DNA from: Rikenellaceae bacterium
GTDB lineage: Bacteria > Bacteroidota > Bacteroidia > Bacteroidales > Rikenellaceae
DNA: 6,131 nt
Direction of reading: 5' to 3'
Assembly (NCBI GenBank): GCA_020859875.1
Contig: JAJBVJ010000207.1
Span: forward strand, 1 to 6,131
Within the stretch, counting starts at the first letter, position 1, and each line of letters opens with the position of its first letter. This document shows, in pieces, positions 1 through 5,197 of this stretch. The notes beneath the pieces were generated by a model. It made no database searches. It was not told the origin of the DNA and saw only the letters and a program-made list of their open reading frames with translations. Made by a program: the position numbers and the translations under genes.

Positions 1-75
1 GTGATTCCGACAGGACTCAAACCTGTAACCTTCTGATCCGTAGTCAGATGCTCTATTCAATTAAGCTACGGAACC
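1..75 (-). tRNA. tRNA-Arg, anticodon ACG, 3' end cut by window edge
   Basis: Read on the minus strand from 75 down, the sequence folds as a complete cloverleaf. The acceptor stem GGTTCCG/CGGAATC has one G-T wobble. The D stem is GCTT/GAGC, the anticodon stem TCTGA/TCAGA around loop CTACGGA, the variable loop has 5 nt, and the T stem is ACAGG/CCTGT. The loop gives anticodon ACG, which reads CGN arginine codons after A34 is deaminated to inosine. A20, C35, G36 and discriminator A73 fit known arginyl-tRNA synthetase identity elements. Position 2 is the discriminator and position 1 the next C, so whether CCA is encoded cannot be seen. The D loop lacks the usual GG: position 19 is A and position 56 in the T loop is T, so the tertiary G19-C56 pair appears replaced by A19-U56 (see findings). 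Confidence 0.95.
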
Positions 76-87
76 GTTTTGTGGTTG

Positions 88-119
88 CAAATATAGCGAA
101 TTTTCGCACTTCCGCCAAG
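88..119 (-). promoter_or_regulatory. Bacteroidota-type promoter of tRNA-Arg
   Basis: On the minus strand an exact -7 box TATATTTG (positions 95-88; consensus TAnnTTTG) lies 12 bases before the tRNA 5' end. A -33 element CTTG (119-116; consensus TTTG) lies 20 bases further upstream, a normal spacing for the Bacteroidota primary sigma factor. A 12-base palindrome GCGAAAATTCGC (107-96) sits in the spacer and could be incidental. The promoter would let the tRNA be transcribed independently of ruvC, which ends 58 bases upstream of it without an obvious intrinsic terminator. Confidence 0.65.
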
Positions 120-133
120 CCGAACGGGATTTT

Positions 134-763
134 TTATTTTTTAATCTGCCTGCCGGGGTTACCGGACAAATATTGTTCCCAGGAGGTTTTCTTCCCTTTT
201 GCCATCATGGACTTCAATGCCTCCGCAGGGCCAGACCTCCCGCTGTCCGTTTTTAGCCGGTTTATCGGGGAGGAGGTTTCATAGTGGTGGCACAGTGCCA
301 CCGCCAGGCCGTCCGTGGCGTCCAGCTTTTGAGGGAGACGGTATTCCACCTTGAGAAGGCTTTTAAGCATTGCCGCTACCTGCTCCTTCGATGCAGCACC
401 CTGGCCGGTGATCGCCTGCTTGATGCGCCTGGGTGCATACTCGAAAACGGGAAGTCCGTTATTGAGGGCCGCCGACATGGCTACGCCCTGAGCACGGCCG
501 AGCTTGAGCATGCTCTGGACATTCTCCCCGAAGAACGGGGATTCGAATGCCGCCTCGTCCGGTTTATATTCGCGTATGAGTGCCTCGACCCTTTTATATA
601 TCAGCCGGAGTTTCTCGTAGGGATCGGTAAATTTTACCAGCTCGATATAACCCAGTTCCACACACCGGGGCGATCGTCCCGCGGTGTCGATAATACCGAA
701 TCCGGTATAGTTCGTTCCGGGGTCTATCCCGATAATGCGCTTATTTTGTTTCGGGGAGGGCAT
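134..763 (-). CDS. ruvC: Crossover junction endodeoxyribonuclease RuvC
   Basis: RuvC is the dimeric nuclease that resolves Holliday junctions during recombination and repair, working in the cytoplasm with the RuvAB branch-migration motor. The 209-residue product has the RNase H-like fold signature. The first catalytic Asp is D14 in GIDPG, the catalytic Glu is E74 in FESPFF, and the third and fourth acidic residues are D148 and D151 in KLDATDG. F77 sits three residues after the catalytic Glu, as does the junction-wedging Phe of E. coli RuvC. The basic residues K115 and K126 also match the family. The core ends near residue 162. A polar, basic tail of about 45 residues follows, making the protein longer than the 173-residue E. 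coli enzyme. It is the last gene of the likely coaD-lpxD-ruvC operon; its ATG lies 6 bases after the lpxD stop. Confidence 0.95.
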   Translation of the reverse strand: MPSPKQNKRIIGIDPGTNYTGFGIIDTAGRSPRCVELGYIELVKFTDPYEKLRLIYKRVEALIREYKPDEAAFESPFFGENVQSMLKLGRAQGVAMSAALNNGLPVFEYAPRRIKQAITGQGAASKEQVAAMLKSLLKVEYRLPQKLDATDGLAVALCHHYETSSPINRLKTDSGRSGPAEALKSMMAKGKKTSWEQYLSGNPGRQIKK

Positions 764-769
764 CGATGG

Positions 770-1813
770 TTATTTTTCGCACTCCCGGGTCAGATTATCC
801 ACTTTACGTTTCAGGTCGAAGACCGTGGCACTAAGTTCGGGCAGATTGCGGTAGACAGCCGAGGCCCGGTGATGTTTCGAGGCCTGGAAGGCCGGGGAAC
901 CCATATAGACCCGATCGTCCGGGATGCTGTTGTGTACTCCGCTCTGAGAACCCAATTTTACGCGGTCGCCGATCTTGATATGGCCCGATATGCCCACCTG
1001 TCCGCCGAACATGCAGTTGCTTCCTATCTTGGACGAACCCGCGATACCGACCTGGGCCGCAGATACGGTATTTTCGCCGATCTCCACATTGTGGGCGACC
1101 TGTATCAGGTTATCCAGCTTGACCCCGTCGGCTATACGGGTAGAACCCATGGTGGCCCTGTCTATGCAGGTATTGGCGCCGATATCGACATTATTCCCGA
1201 TGACCACGTTACCCAGCTGGGGTATCTTGTCGAATTTCCCTTCCGAATTGGGGGCAAAACCGAAACCGTCGGCACCGATCACCGCTCCGCAGTGGATGGT
1301 GGTATTGTCCCCGATCACACACTCTTCGTATATTTTGACGCCCGCATACAGAGTAACGTTACTGCCGATTTTCACGCGGTCGCCGATATAAACCTGGGGG
1401 TAGATATTACATTTTTCCCCGATCGTGGTATTATCCCCGATTACGGTAAAGTCCCCTACGTAGCAGTCTGCTCCCACCGTAGCACTTTCGCTTATCGAGG
1501 CCCTGTCCGAAATCCCTGTTTTCCGGGGCTTCGATGCCGCGTATAGTTCCAGCAGCTTAGCGAAACAGCCGTAGGCGTCGTCGACCCTGATCAGGGTAGC
1601 CTTTACAGGGCGCTCGGGAACGAAAGTCTTGTTTACGATTATGACAGAAGCTCCGCAGTCGTATACGTATTGTTCATATTTAGGGTTGGAAAGAAAGGAG
1701 AGTGCCCCTTCCGTGCCTTCCTCTATCTTGGCAAGCGTCCATACCCTTGCACCTGGATCTCCCTGTATCTCGCCCTGCACAAAGCCGGCGATTGTTTCGG
1801 CGGTAAATTCCAT
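770..1813 (-). CDS. lpxD: UDP-3-O-acylglucosamine N-acyltransferase LpxD
   Basis: LpxD adds the second 3-hydroxyacyl chain (N-linked, from acyl-ACP) to UDP-3-O-acylglucosamine, the third step of lipid A synthesis, in the cytoplasm. The 347 residues match the usual length (E. coli 341). Residues 1 to about 100 resemble the uridine-binding N-terminal domain. Residues about 100-300 form a left-handed beta-helix of hexapeptide repeats (IGDNTTIG, VIGNNVDIG and similar). The catalytic His is H241 in QVAHNVEIG, and H278 in ISGHIKIG matches a second active-site His. Residues about 325-347 look like a charged C-terminal helix. The N-terminus MEFTAETIAGF fits the family, so the ATG at 1813 is the natural start; there is no Shine-Dalgarno sequence. 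The gene lies 20 bases after coaD and 6 before ruvC, away from the lpxC-fabZ/lpxA genes it usually accompanies in this phylum, so a second copy elsewhere is possible. Confidence 0.95.
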   Translation of the reverse strand: MEFTAETIAGFVQGEIQGDPGARVWTLAKIEEGTEGALSFLSNPKYEQYVYDCGASVIIVNKTFVPERPVKATLIRVDDAYGCFAKLLELYAASKPRKTGISDRASISESATVGADCYVGDFTVIGDNTTIGEKCNIYPQVYIGDRVKIGSNVTLYAGVKIYEECVIGDNTTIHCGAVIGADGFGFAPNSEGKFDKIPQLGNVVIGNNVDIGANTCIDRATMGSTRIADGVKLDNLIQVAHNVEIGENTVSAAQVGIAGSSKIGSNCMFGGQVGISGHIKIGDRVKLGSQSGVHNSIPDDRVYMGSPAFQASKHHRASAVYRNLPELSATVFDLKRKVDNLTRECEK

Positions 1814-1833
1814 ATATACGGTAAGTTTTGATT

Positions 1834-2313
1834 TCAGAGGTAATTTTTCAGGTCTATATTATCGGGCATCAACTGTATCGGATCGCGCCCGAACGAGATC
1901 AATTCGCGAATGGTGCTCGAAGAGATAGCCACATATTCGGGAGGGGTAAACAGCAGTACGGTTGTGATCTCCGGGAAAAGGGTCTGGTTTACCAGCATGA
2001 TCCCCCGTTCGTATTCATAGTCTACCGTATTTCGCATTCCCCGCAGGATAAATCCGAGGCCCTGTTCGCGGCAGAAGTCGCCCGTAAGACCGTCGTACGA
2101 CTGCACTTCGACGGCCGGATTGCCGCTGTATATGTCCCCGATAAGTTTAATGCGGTTTTCGATCGTAAGCAGTCCCTTCTTTTCGGTGTTCGCACCCACG
2201 CCGATAACTATACGGTCGAACAGCGACAAGCCCTGATCGACGATCGATTTATGTCCTTTAGTAAAGGGATCGAACGACCCCGGAAAAAGTGCCGCTCTTT
2301 CATTGCGAGCCAT
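1834..2313 (-). CDS. coaD: Pantetheine-phosphate adenylyltransferase (PPAT)
   Basis: CoaD transfers AMP from ATP to 4'-phosphopantetheine to give dephospho-CoA, the penultimate step of coenzyme A synthesis, in the cytoplasm. The 159-residue length is typical. The nucleotidyltransferase signature PGSFDPFTKGH occupies residues 11-21, with the T/HxGH nucleotide-binding motif as TKGH and H21 as its histidine. RGMRN (91-95) supplies the conserved arginines R91 and R94, and ISSSTIRE (130-137) is the second nucleotide-binding motif. No catalytic element is missing. The start at 2313 places the signature where expected, and no Shine-Dalgarno sequence precedes it. It is the first gene of the coaD-lpxD-ruvC cluster. 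The 189 bases upstream hold the terminator of the DUF2807 gene; I find only a weak, one-mismatch -7 box (2378-2385, TATCTTGG) there. Confidence 0.96.
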   Translation of the reverse strand: MARNERAALFPGSFDPFTKGHKSIVDQGLSLFDRIVIGVGANTEKKGLLTIENRIKLIGDIYSGNPAVEVQSYDGLTGDFCREQGLGFILRGMRNTVDYEYERGIMLVNQTLFPEITTVLLFTPPEYVAISSSTIRELISFGRDPIQLMPDNIDLKNYL

Positions 2314-2385
2314 AGCCGAGAGTTATTTCGTAATTTCTACGCACACGTGCGATATACCGCGAAGGTAATCATTTGAGCCAAGATA

Positions 2386-2424
2386 TAAAAACGGCACGGC
2401 CGTGCATCGCTGTGCGGCCGTGCC
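2386..2424 (-). terminator. Intrinsic terminator after the first DUF2807 gene
   Basis: A perfect 10-bp GC-rich stem (2393-2402 with 2415-2424) encloses a 12-base loop. On the minus strand it is followed by G then five Ts. It lies 78 bases beyond the stop of the minus-strand gene at 2503-3324 and separates that gene from coaD. On the plus strand there is no T run, so it acts leftward. Confidence 0.8.
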
Positions 2425-2445
2425 TCTTGCATCTGAATGAGAAAA

Positions 2446-2461
2446 ATTGTTACGTGACAAT
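2446..2461. repeat. 16-bp imperfect palindrome, possible operator
   Basis: ATTGTTACGTGACAAT is palindromic at 14 of 16 positions; only the T/G pair flanking the central ACGT breaks symmetry. It lies between the stop of the first DUF2807 gene and that gene's terminator, about 130 bases upstream of coaD. The TTGT-N6-ACAA outline resembles half-sites used by helix-turn-helix regulators, but no promoter is recognisable beside it. It may be chance or part of a 3' untranslated structure. Confidence 0.3.
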
Positions 2462-2502
2462 CACTTTTTTGAAAATCAATCCTTTGTTTCTACTTTACTT
2501 TG

Positions 2503-3324
2503 CTACCGCTGGACGATACTCCTGGTCTTTCCCGAAAACCTGACCCGCTCCGGACGCCCGTGGTAATAGACTCTTCCGCTACCGTGCACCGTGGCGGTAA
2601 GGCTCTCGCCGCACCGGCATTCGACATTTCCCGAACCGGCAACTTTAACCCCGCCTTCCCTTACCGCAAGTCCACTGGCATTCAGCTTCCCGCTTCCCGC
2701 CAAATTCGCATCCAGACGGTCGGCCGTACCGCTGACCGTAAACTTTCCGCTGCCGGCCACATTTGCGCTGACTGCGGTTGCACTCACATTTGAACATTCC
2801 CCACCGCCGGACCCGGCAACCGAAACGGAGACATTTTCGGCCGTAATATTTTTAATATAAGCTTTTCCGCTTCCGGCAACAGAAAGATGGATATTGTCGC
2901 CTTCCGATTCGGGGATCGTGATTTTTCCCGAGCCGGCCAACGAGAAAGTTTTATCTCCCCTGTCGAGGCTCCCCTTAACTTCGATCCTGCCCGAACCAGC
3001 AAGGGAGGCATGGGTGAGCGTCGGGTTCTTAACATAGATCTGAACGCTTTTGCCCCTGGTCCGATAATAGTCGGGGTATTTTATCCGGAGAGTATTTTTC
3101 TCCACGAAAACCTCGAGATTATCGAGATCTTCCGGGTGGCCTATGACGGTAATGGGCTCACCCGCCTGGCCGATCTCGAAGTAGAGTGTCTGGTTCCCGG
3201 CGAGCGATATTCCCTGGTAGCTCTCCGTAACGGCAACGGTGCGGGTTTGGCTTTGAGCGGCAGCAGTGTAATTTATCGCTAAAAGCGATAGGGCGAGGGC
3301 CGCAGTCAGGATCGGATTTTTCAT
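2503..3324 (-). CDS. Secreted DUF2807 (head GIN domain) beta-solenoid protein, AGSG type
   Basis: This 273-residue protein resembles the DUF2807 'putative auto-transporter adhesin, head GIN' family, which is common in Bacteroidota and has no firmly established function. A signal peptide (residues 1-23, hydrophobic core then TAAA before Q24) predicts export to the periplasm or outer membrane. A head region (about 30-105) includes IGHPEDLDNLEV. Eight solenoid turns then carry the tetrapeptide AGSG at 109, 130, 150, 170, 190, 209 and 229, with HGSG at 247, a period of 18-21 residues. The C-terminus VRFSGKTRSIVQR is shared with the paralog at 4200-5027. Cysteines C177 and C236 fall at the same position after the tetrapeptide in turns 4 and 7. 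The gene has its own terminator and a 13-base upstream element in common with its paralog, and diverges from a TPR lipoprotein gene. Confidence 0.85.
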   Translation of the reverse strand: MKNPILTAALALSLLAINYTAAAQSQTRTVAVTESYQGISLAGNQTLYFEIGQAGEPITVIGHPEDLDNLEVFVEKNTLRIKYPDYYRTRGKSVQIYVKNPTLTHASLAGSGRIEVKGSLDRGDKTFSLAGSGKITIPESEGDNIHLSVAGSGKAYIKNITAENVSVSVAGSGGGECSNVSATAVSANVAGSGKFTVSGTADRLDANLAGSGKLNASGLAVREGGVKVAGSGNVECRCGESLTATVHGSGRVYYHGRPERVRFSGKTRSIVQR

Positions 3325-3369
3325 GATCTTTATATTGGGTCTTTTGATATTATTACGGATAAAAAAGAG

Positions 3370-3382
3370 AAACGAAACATCT
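3370..3382 (-). promoter_or_regulatory. Shared 13-base element upstream of the first DUF2807 gene
   Basis: On the minus strand the sequence is AGATGTTTCGTTT, ending 45 bases before the start codon at 3324. The paralog at 4200-5027 has the same element with one change at 5069-5081, ending 41 bases before its start. Conservation within otherwise dissimilar AT-rich spacers suggests a promoter or regulator site, possibly for an alternative sigma factor. No standard TAnnTTTG box is present in this spacer on the minus strand. Confidence 0.45.
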
Positions 3383-3425
3383 TTCCAATGAAAAAATTTA
3401 AGCGGTCGGAATTTGGGATCGAGAA

Positions 3426-3456
3426 TGTTCTTTTTCGGTTTGTGTATATATATTTG
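3426..3456 (+). promoter_or_regulatory. Candidate Bacteroidota-type promoter of the TPR lipoprotein gene
   Basis: An exact -7 box TATATTTG (3449-3456; consensus TAnnTTTG) lies 24 bases before the ATG at 3481. Nineteen bases upstream of it is TGTT (3426-3429), a weak fit to the -33 box TTTG. A better TTTG at 3439-3442 is too close to serve with it. The octamer is identical to that of the tRNA-Arg promoter. Confidence 0.5.
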
Positions 3457-3480
3457 CCGTAGGGTATTAAAACTTAATGT

Positions 3481-4143
3481 ATGATCGATAAATATTTTGT
3501 CCTGGCCCTATTCTGGGTTTTTCTCTCGGGGTGCACCGACTATTATGTAAAACAGGCCGAGCACCTCGAAGACAGCGGTCTTTTCGAGGATGCGATATTG
3601 GTTTGGGATAAAGTCCTCCAACGTGATCCGGAACATATATCGGCCCTGATAAACCGGGGTGTGGACAAAAGCATACTGGGTGATTACCGGGGTGCGACAG
3701 AGGATTATACCCGGGTTATCGCCGTCGATTCCGCTATGGTTCTGGCCTGGTTCAACAGGGGGCTCATCAAGAGCCGGCTGAACGATTTCGTCGGGGCCGT
3801 AGAGGATTTCAATAAGGCAAAGGAATTGAAGTCTCCGGGAGCAGGAAAGTTCGCCGTAATTATCGAAAGGCATGACGACGAGGTCGCCTATTTCGAAATT
3901 ATTCTCGAACGTGGCCGGGCATATATGAATATGGATAGTTTAGTGCGGGCTTACTCGGATTTTACAACTTGTATCGAACATGGATATTACCCGTTCGAGA
4001 GCCGTTATTTGCGGGGGCTCATACTGTTGCAGGCCGGGATTAAAGAGGAAGCGTATGAAGACTTTTCCCATATCGTCAGATTCGGTTCGGCGAGCCTACA
4101 TTATGTGCAGGAAGCAAAAAAAATCCTCGAAACTTATTTCTGA
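3481..4143 (+). CDS. TPR-repeat lipoprotein of unknown function
   Basis: I recognise the architecture but not a specific family. The 220-residue product starts with a lipoprotein signal peptide: a hydrophobic stretch (5-14) then lipobox LSGC, with C18 the lipidated cysteine. There is no Asp at +2, which suggests outer-membrane sorting. About five tetratricopeptide units follow, at roughly 25-52, 53-85, 87-119, 138-170 and 172-204. Typical helix-turn-helix segments are ALINRGVDKSILGDYRGA and AWFNRGLIKSRLNDFVGA. An irregular insert (about 120-136) separates units 3 and 4. TPR proteins scaffold protein contacts, so a partner in the envelope is likely but not identifiable. This is the only plus-strand gene. 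It diverges from one DUF2807 gene (156-base shared spacer) and converges on the other (56-base spacer). The start at 3481 gives the intact signal peptide; no Shine-Dalgarno sequence precedes it. Confidence 0.85.
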   Translation: MIDKYFVLALFWVFLSGCTDYYVKQAEHLEDSGLFEDAILVWDKVLQRDPEHISALINRGVDKSILGDYRGATEDYTRVIAVDSAMVLAWFNRGLIKSRLNDFVGAVEDFNKAKELKSPGAGKFAVIIERHDDEVAYFEIILERGRAYMNMDSLVRAYSDFTTCIEHGYYPFESRYLRGLILLQAGIKEEAYEDFSHIVRFGSASLHYVQEAKKILETYF

Positions 4144-4145
4144 CA

Positions 4146-4176
4146 TTATAAAACAGCCGGCATGAAAGTGCCGGCT
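4146..4176 (-). terminator. Intrinsic terminator after the second DUF2807 gene
   Basis: A perfect 8-bp stem AGCCGGCA/TGCCGGCT (4155-4162 with 4169-4176) has a 6-base loop. On the minus strand it is followed by G, four Ts and ATAAT. It lies 23 bases beyond the stop at 4200. On the plus strand it lies 11 bases beyond the TPR gene's stop but lacks a T run, so it may slow convergent transcription only weakly. Confidence 0.75.
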
Positions 4177-4199
4177 ATGAGTTAAGACTACCGATACCG

Positions 4200-5027
4200 T
4201 TATCTCTGTACCAGCCTTCCCGATTTACCCGAGAATTTTACGGACTCGGGATTGCCTCCGAGGTATATTCTGCCGGTGCCGGAGACCTTGCCCTCGAATT
4301 TTCCGGTGGCATGGCAATATACGCTTCCTGTTCCGCCTGAAGAGGCCTCAACATCCACCGCTTCCAAATCCCCGGCGTGGATGCTTCCTGTGCCCGAGGT
4401 GGACATCGAGGCTCTATGGCACGTGCCCGACATTTCGATCTTGCCGGTTCCGCTGGTTCTTGCAGCAACGGAAACGGCCTCTATTTCCGTGAGGACGATG
4501 CTGCCCGTTCCGCTGACCCTTGTGGAAATGGCATCTGCAATGACAGTCGGGCATGTGATCCTCCCGGTTCCGGAAACCGAGCAGGTGAGTTCACGGCATT
4601 CTATTCTCTCGACATTTACACGTCCGGTTCCCGAAACGGAAAAACTGTTTTGGGAATCGTCGAGGTTTCCCGAAATGTTCAGGGTTCCCGTTCCCGATAC
4701 ACTGCCGCCCGCAAGGGTGGAATTTTTCACATAAACCTGAGTAGATTTAGGGTTGAGAGAATTATACCTTTTTTTATAGCCGATGTTCAGGGTGCCGTTT
4801 ACTACCTTTATTTCCATATTGTCCAGGTCTTCCGGGTGGCCGATAACTGTAATCGGATCTCCCGAAGGGCCGATCTCGAAATGGACGGTCTGAGTGCCGG
4901 AGATATTGACGGCATCGAAGGGCCCGGGATTGTTTACGGTGCGGGTTTGGATATTCTGGGCGAAGAGGGAGCCTGCGGTCAATATAAGCGCCGCGGCGGC
5001 CGACACGGCTAATTTTAGTTTTTTCAT
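4200..5027 (-). CDS. Secreted DUF2807 (head GIN domain) beta-solenoid protein, SGTG type
   Basis: This 275-residue protein is the paralog of the product of 2503-3324 and belongs to the same DUF2807 family of uncertain function. A signal peptide (residues 1-23, KK start, hydrophobic core, SLFA before Q24) predicts export. The head region has FEIG, PITVIGHPEDLDNMEI and QVYVKN, nearly identical to the paralog. Eight turns carry SGTG at 111, 132, 152, 172, 192, 211 and 249, with GGTG at 231. Every one is exactly two residues later than the corresponding AGSG in the paralog. The C-terminus VKFSGKSGRLVQR is also shared. It has five cysteines; C159 and C238 follow the tetrapeptide at the register used in the paralog. 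It lies between glyS and the TPR gene, with its own terminator. The likely origin is tandem duplication followed by divergence. Confidence 0.85.
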   Translation of the reverse strand: MKKLKLAVSAAAALILTAGSLFAQNIQTRTVNNPGPFDAVNISGTQTVHFEIGPSGDPITVIGHPEDLDNMEIKVVNGTLNIGYKKRYNSLNPKSTQVYVKNSTLAGGSVSGTGTLNISGNLDDSQNSFSVSGTGRVNVERIECRELTCSVSGTGRITCPTVIADAISTRVSGTGSIVLTEIEAVSVAARTSGTGKIEMSGTCHRASMSTSGTGSIHAGDLEAVDVEASSGGTGSVYCHATGKFEGKVSGTGRIYLGGNPESVKFSGKSGRLVQR

Positions 5028-5068
5028 TGGAGGTTATTAACAGTGGTTCGTTAATATGTCATATATGT

Positions 5069-5081
5069 AAACGGAACATCT
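5069..5081 (-). promoter_or_regulatory. Shared 13-base element upstream of the second DUF2807 gene
   Basis: On the minus strand the sequence is AGATGTTCCGTTT, ending 41 bases before the start codon at 5027. It matches the element at 3370-3382 in 12 of 13 bases at nearly the same distance from the start. The sequence after it does not align well between the two genes, so the block stands out as specifically retained. Confidence 0.45.
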
Positions 5082-5106
5082 ATATCCTGCGCAACACCGG
5101 CCCGGC

Positions 5107-5122
5107 AATTATACCTATAATT
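5107..5122. repeat. AT-rich dyad, possible operator
   Basis: AATTATA and TATAATT form perfect 7-bp arms around CC, 79 bases upstream of the second DUF2807 gene. On the minus strand the left arm overlaps TATAATTG, one mismatch from the TAnnTTTG box, but no -33 element is seen at the right distance. In AT-rich DNA such a dyad can occur by chance. Confidence 0.3.
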
Positions 5123-5150
5123 TTGATCTTTTTTCCGGATTTGATCAAAA
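5121..5150. repeat. Inverted repeat TTTTGATC/GATCAAAA
   Basis: Eight-base arms at 5121-5128 and 5143-5150 surround a 14-base spacer. The right arm is also part of a 10-base palindrome TTTGATCAAA (5140-5149). It directly follows the glyS terminator on the minus strand and precedes the second DUF2807 gene. It could be a regulator site or a secondary hairpin; nothing in the sequence decides this. Confidence 0.3.
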
Positions 5151-5177
5151 GAAAACCGGCGCTTGTACGCCGGTTTT
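5147..5177 (-). terminator. Intrinsic terminator of glyS
   Basis: A perfect 10-bp stem AAAACCGGCG/CGCCGGTTTT (5152-5161 with 5168-5177) has a 6-base loop. On the minus strand it ends in TTTTCTTTT. It lies 20 bases beyond the glyS stop codon at 5198. The flanking A and T runs make it structurally able to work in both directions. Confidence 0.88.
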
Positions 5178-5197
5178 GGGCTATTCCCTCGAAAAGA

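Noticed and set aside
1..75. tRNA as an attachment site for an integrated element
   Set aside because: No integrase gene and no repeat of the tRNA 3' end is visible in the window, and the neighbouring genes are housekeeping. The far side of the tRNA is outside the window.
76..133. Intrinsic terminator between ruvC and the tRNA
   Set aside because: No convincing GC-rich stem followed by a T run is present on the minus strand; only the tRNA promoter is supported here.
284..1546. Long open frame on the plus strand across ruvC and lpxD
   Set aside because: It is antisense to two genes with complete catalytic motifs. Its translation shows no domain, and its length follows from the codon use of the genes opposite.
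1828..2376. Plus-strand open frame opposite coaD
   Set aside because: It lies antisense to coaD, whose PGSFDPFTKGH and ISSSTIRE motifs are unambiguous, and it has no recognisable features.
2503..3200. Regular short DNA repeats suggesting a CRISPR array or tandem satellite
   Set aside because: The roughly 60-base periodicity reflects a 20-residue protein repeat. The DNA units differ strongly and there are no constant repeats with unique spacers.
4252..5012. Overlapping plus-strand open frames opposite the second DUF2807 gene
   Set aside because: Their apparent repeats (for example the recurring LPVP) are the antisense reading of the SGTG codons. The minus frame has the signal peptide and the paralog.
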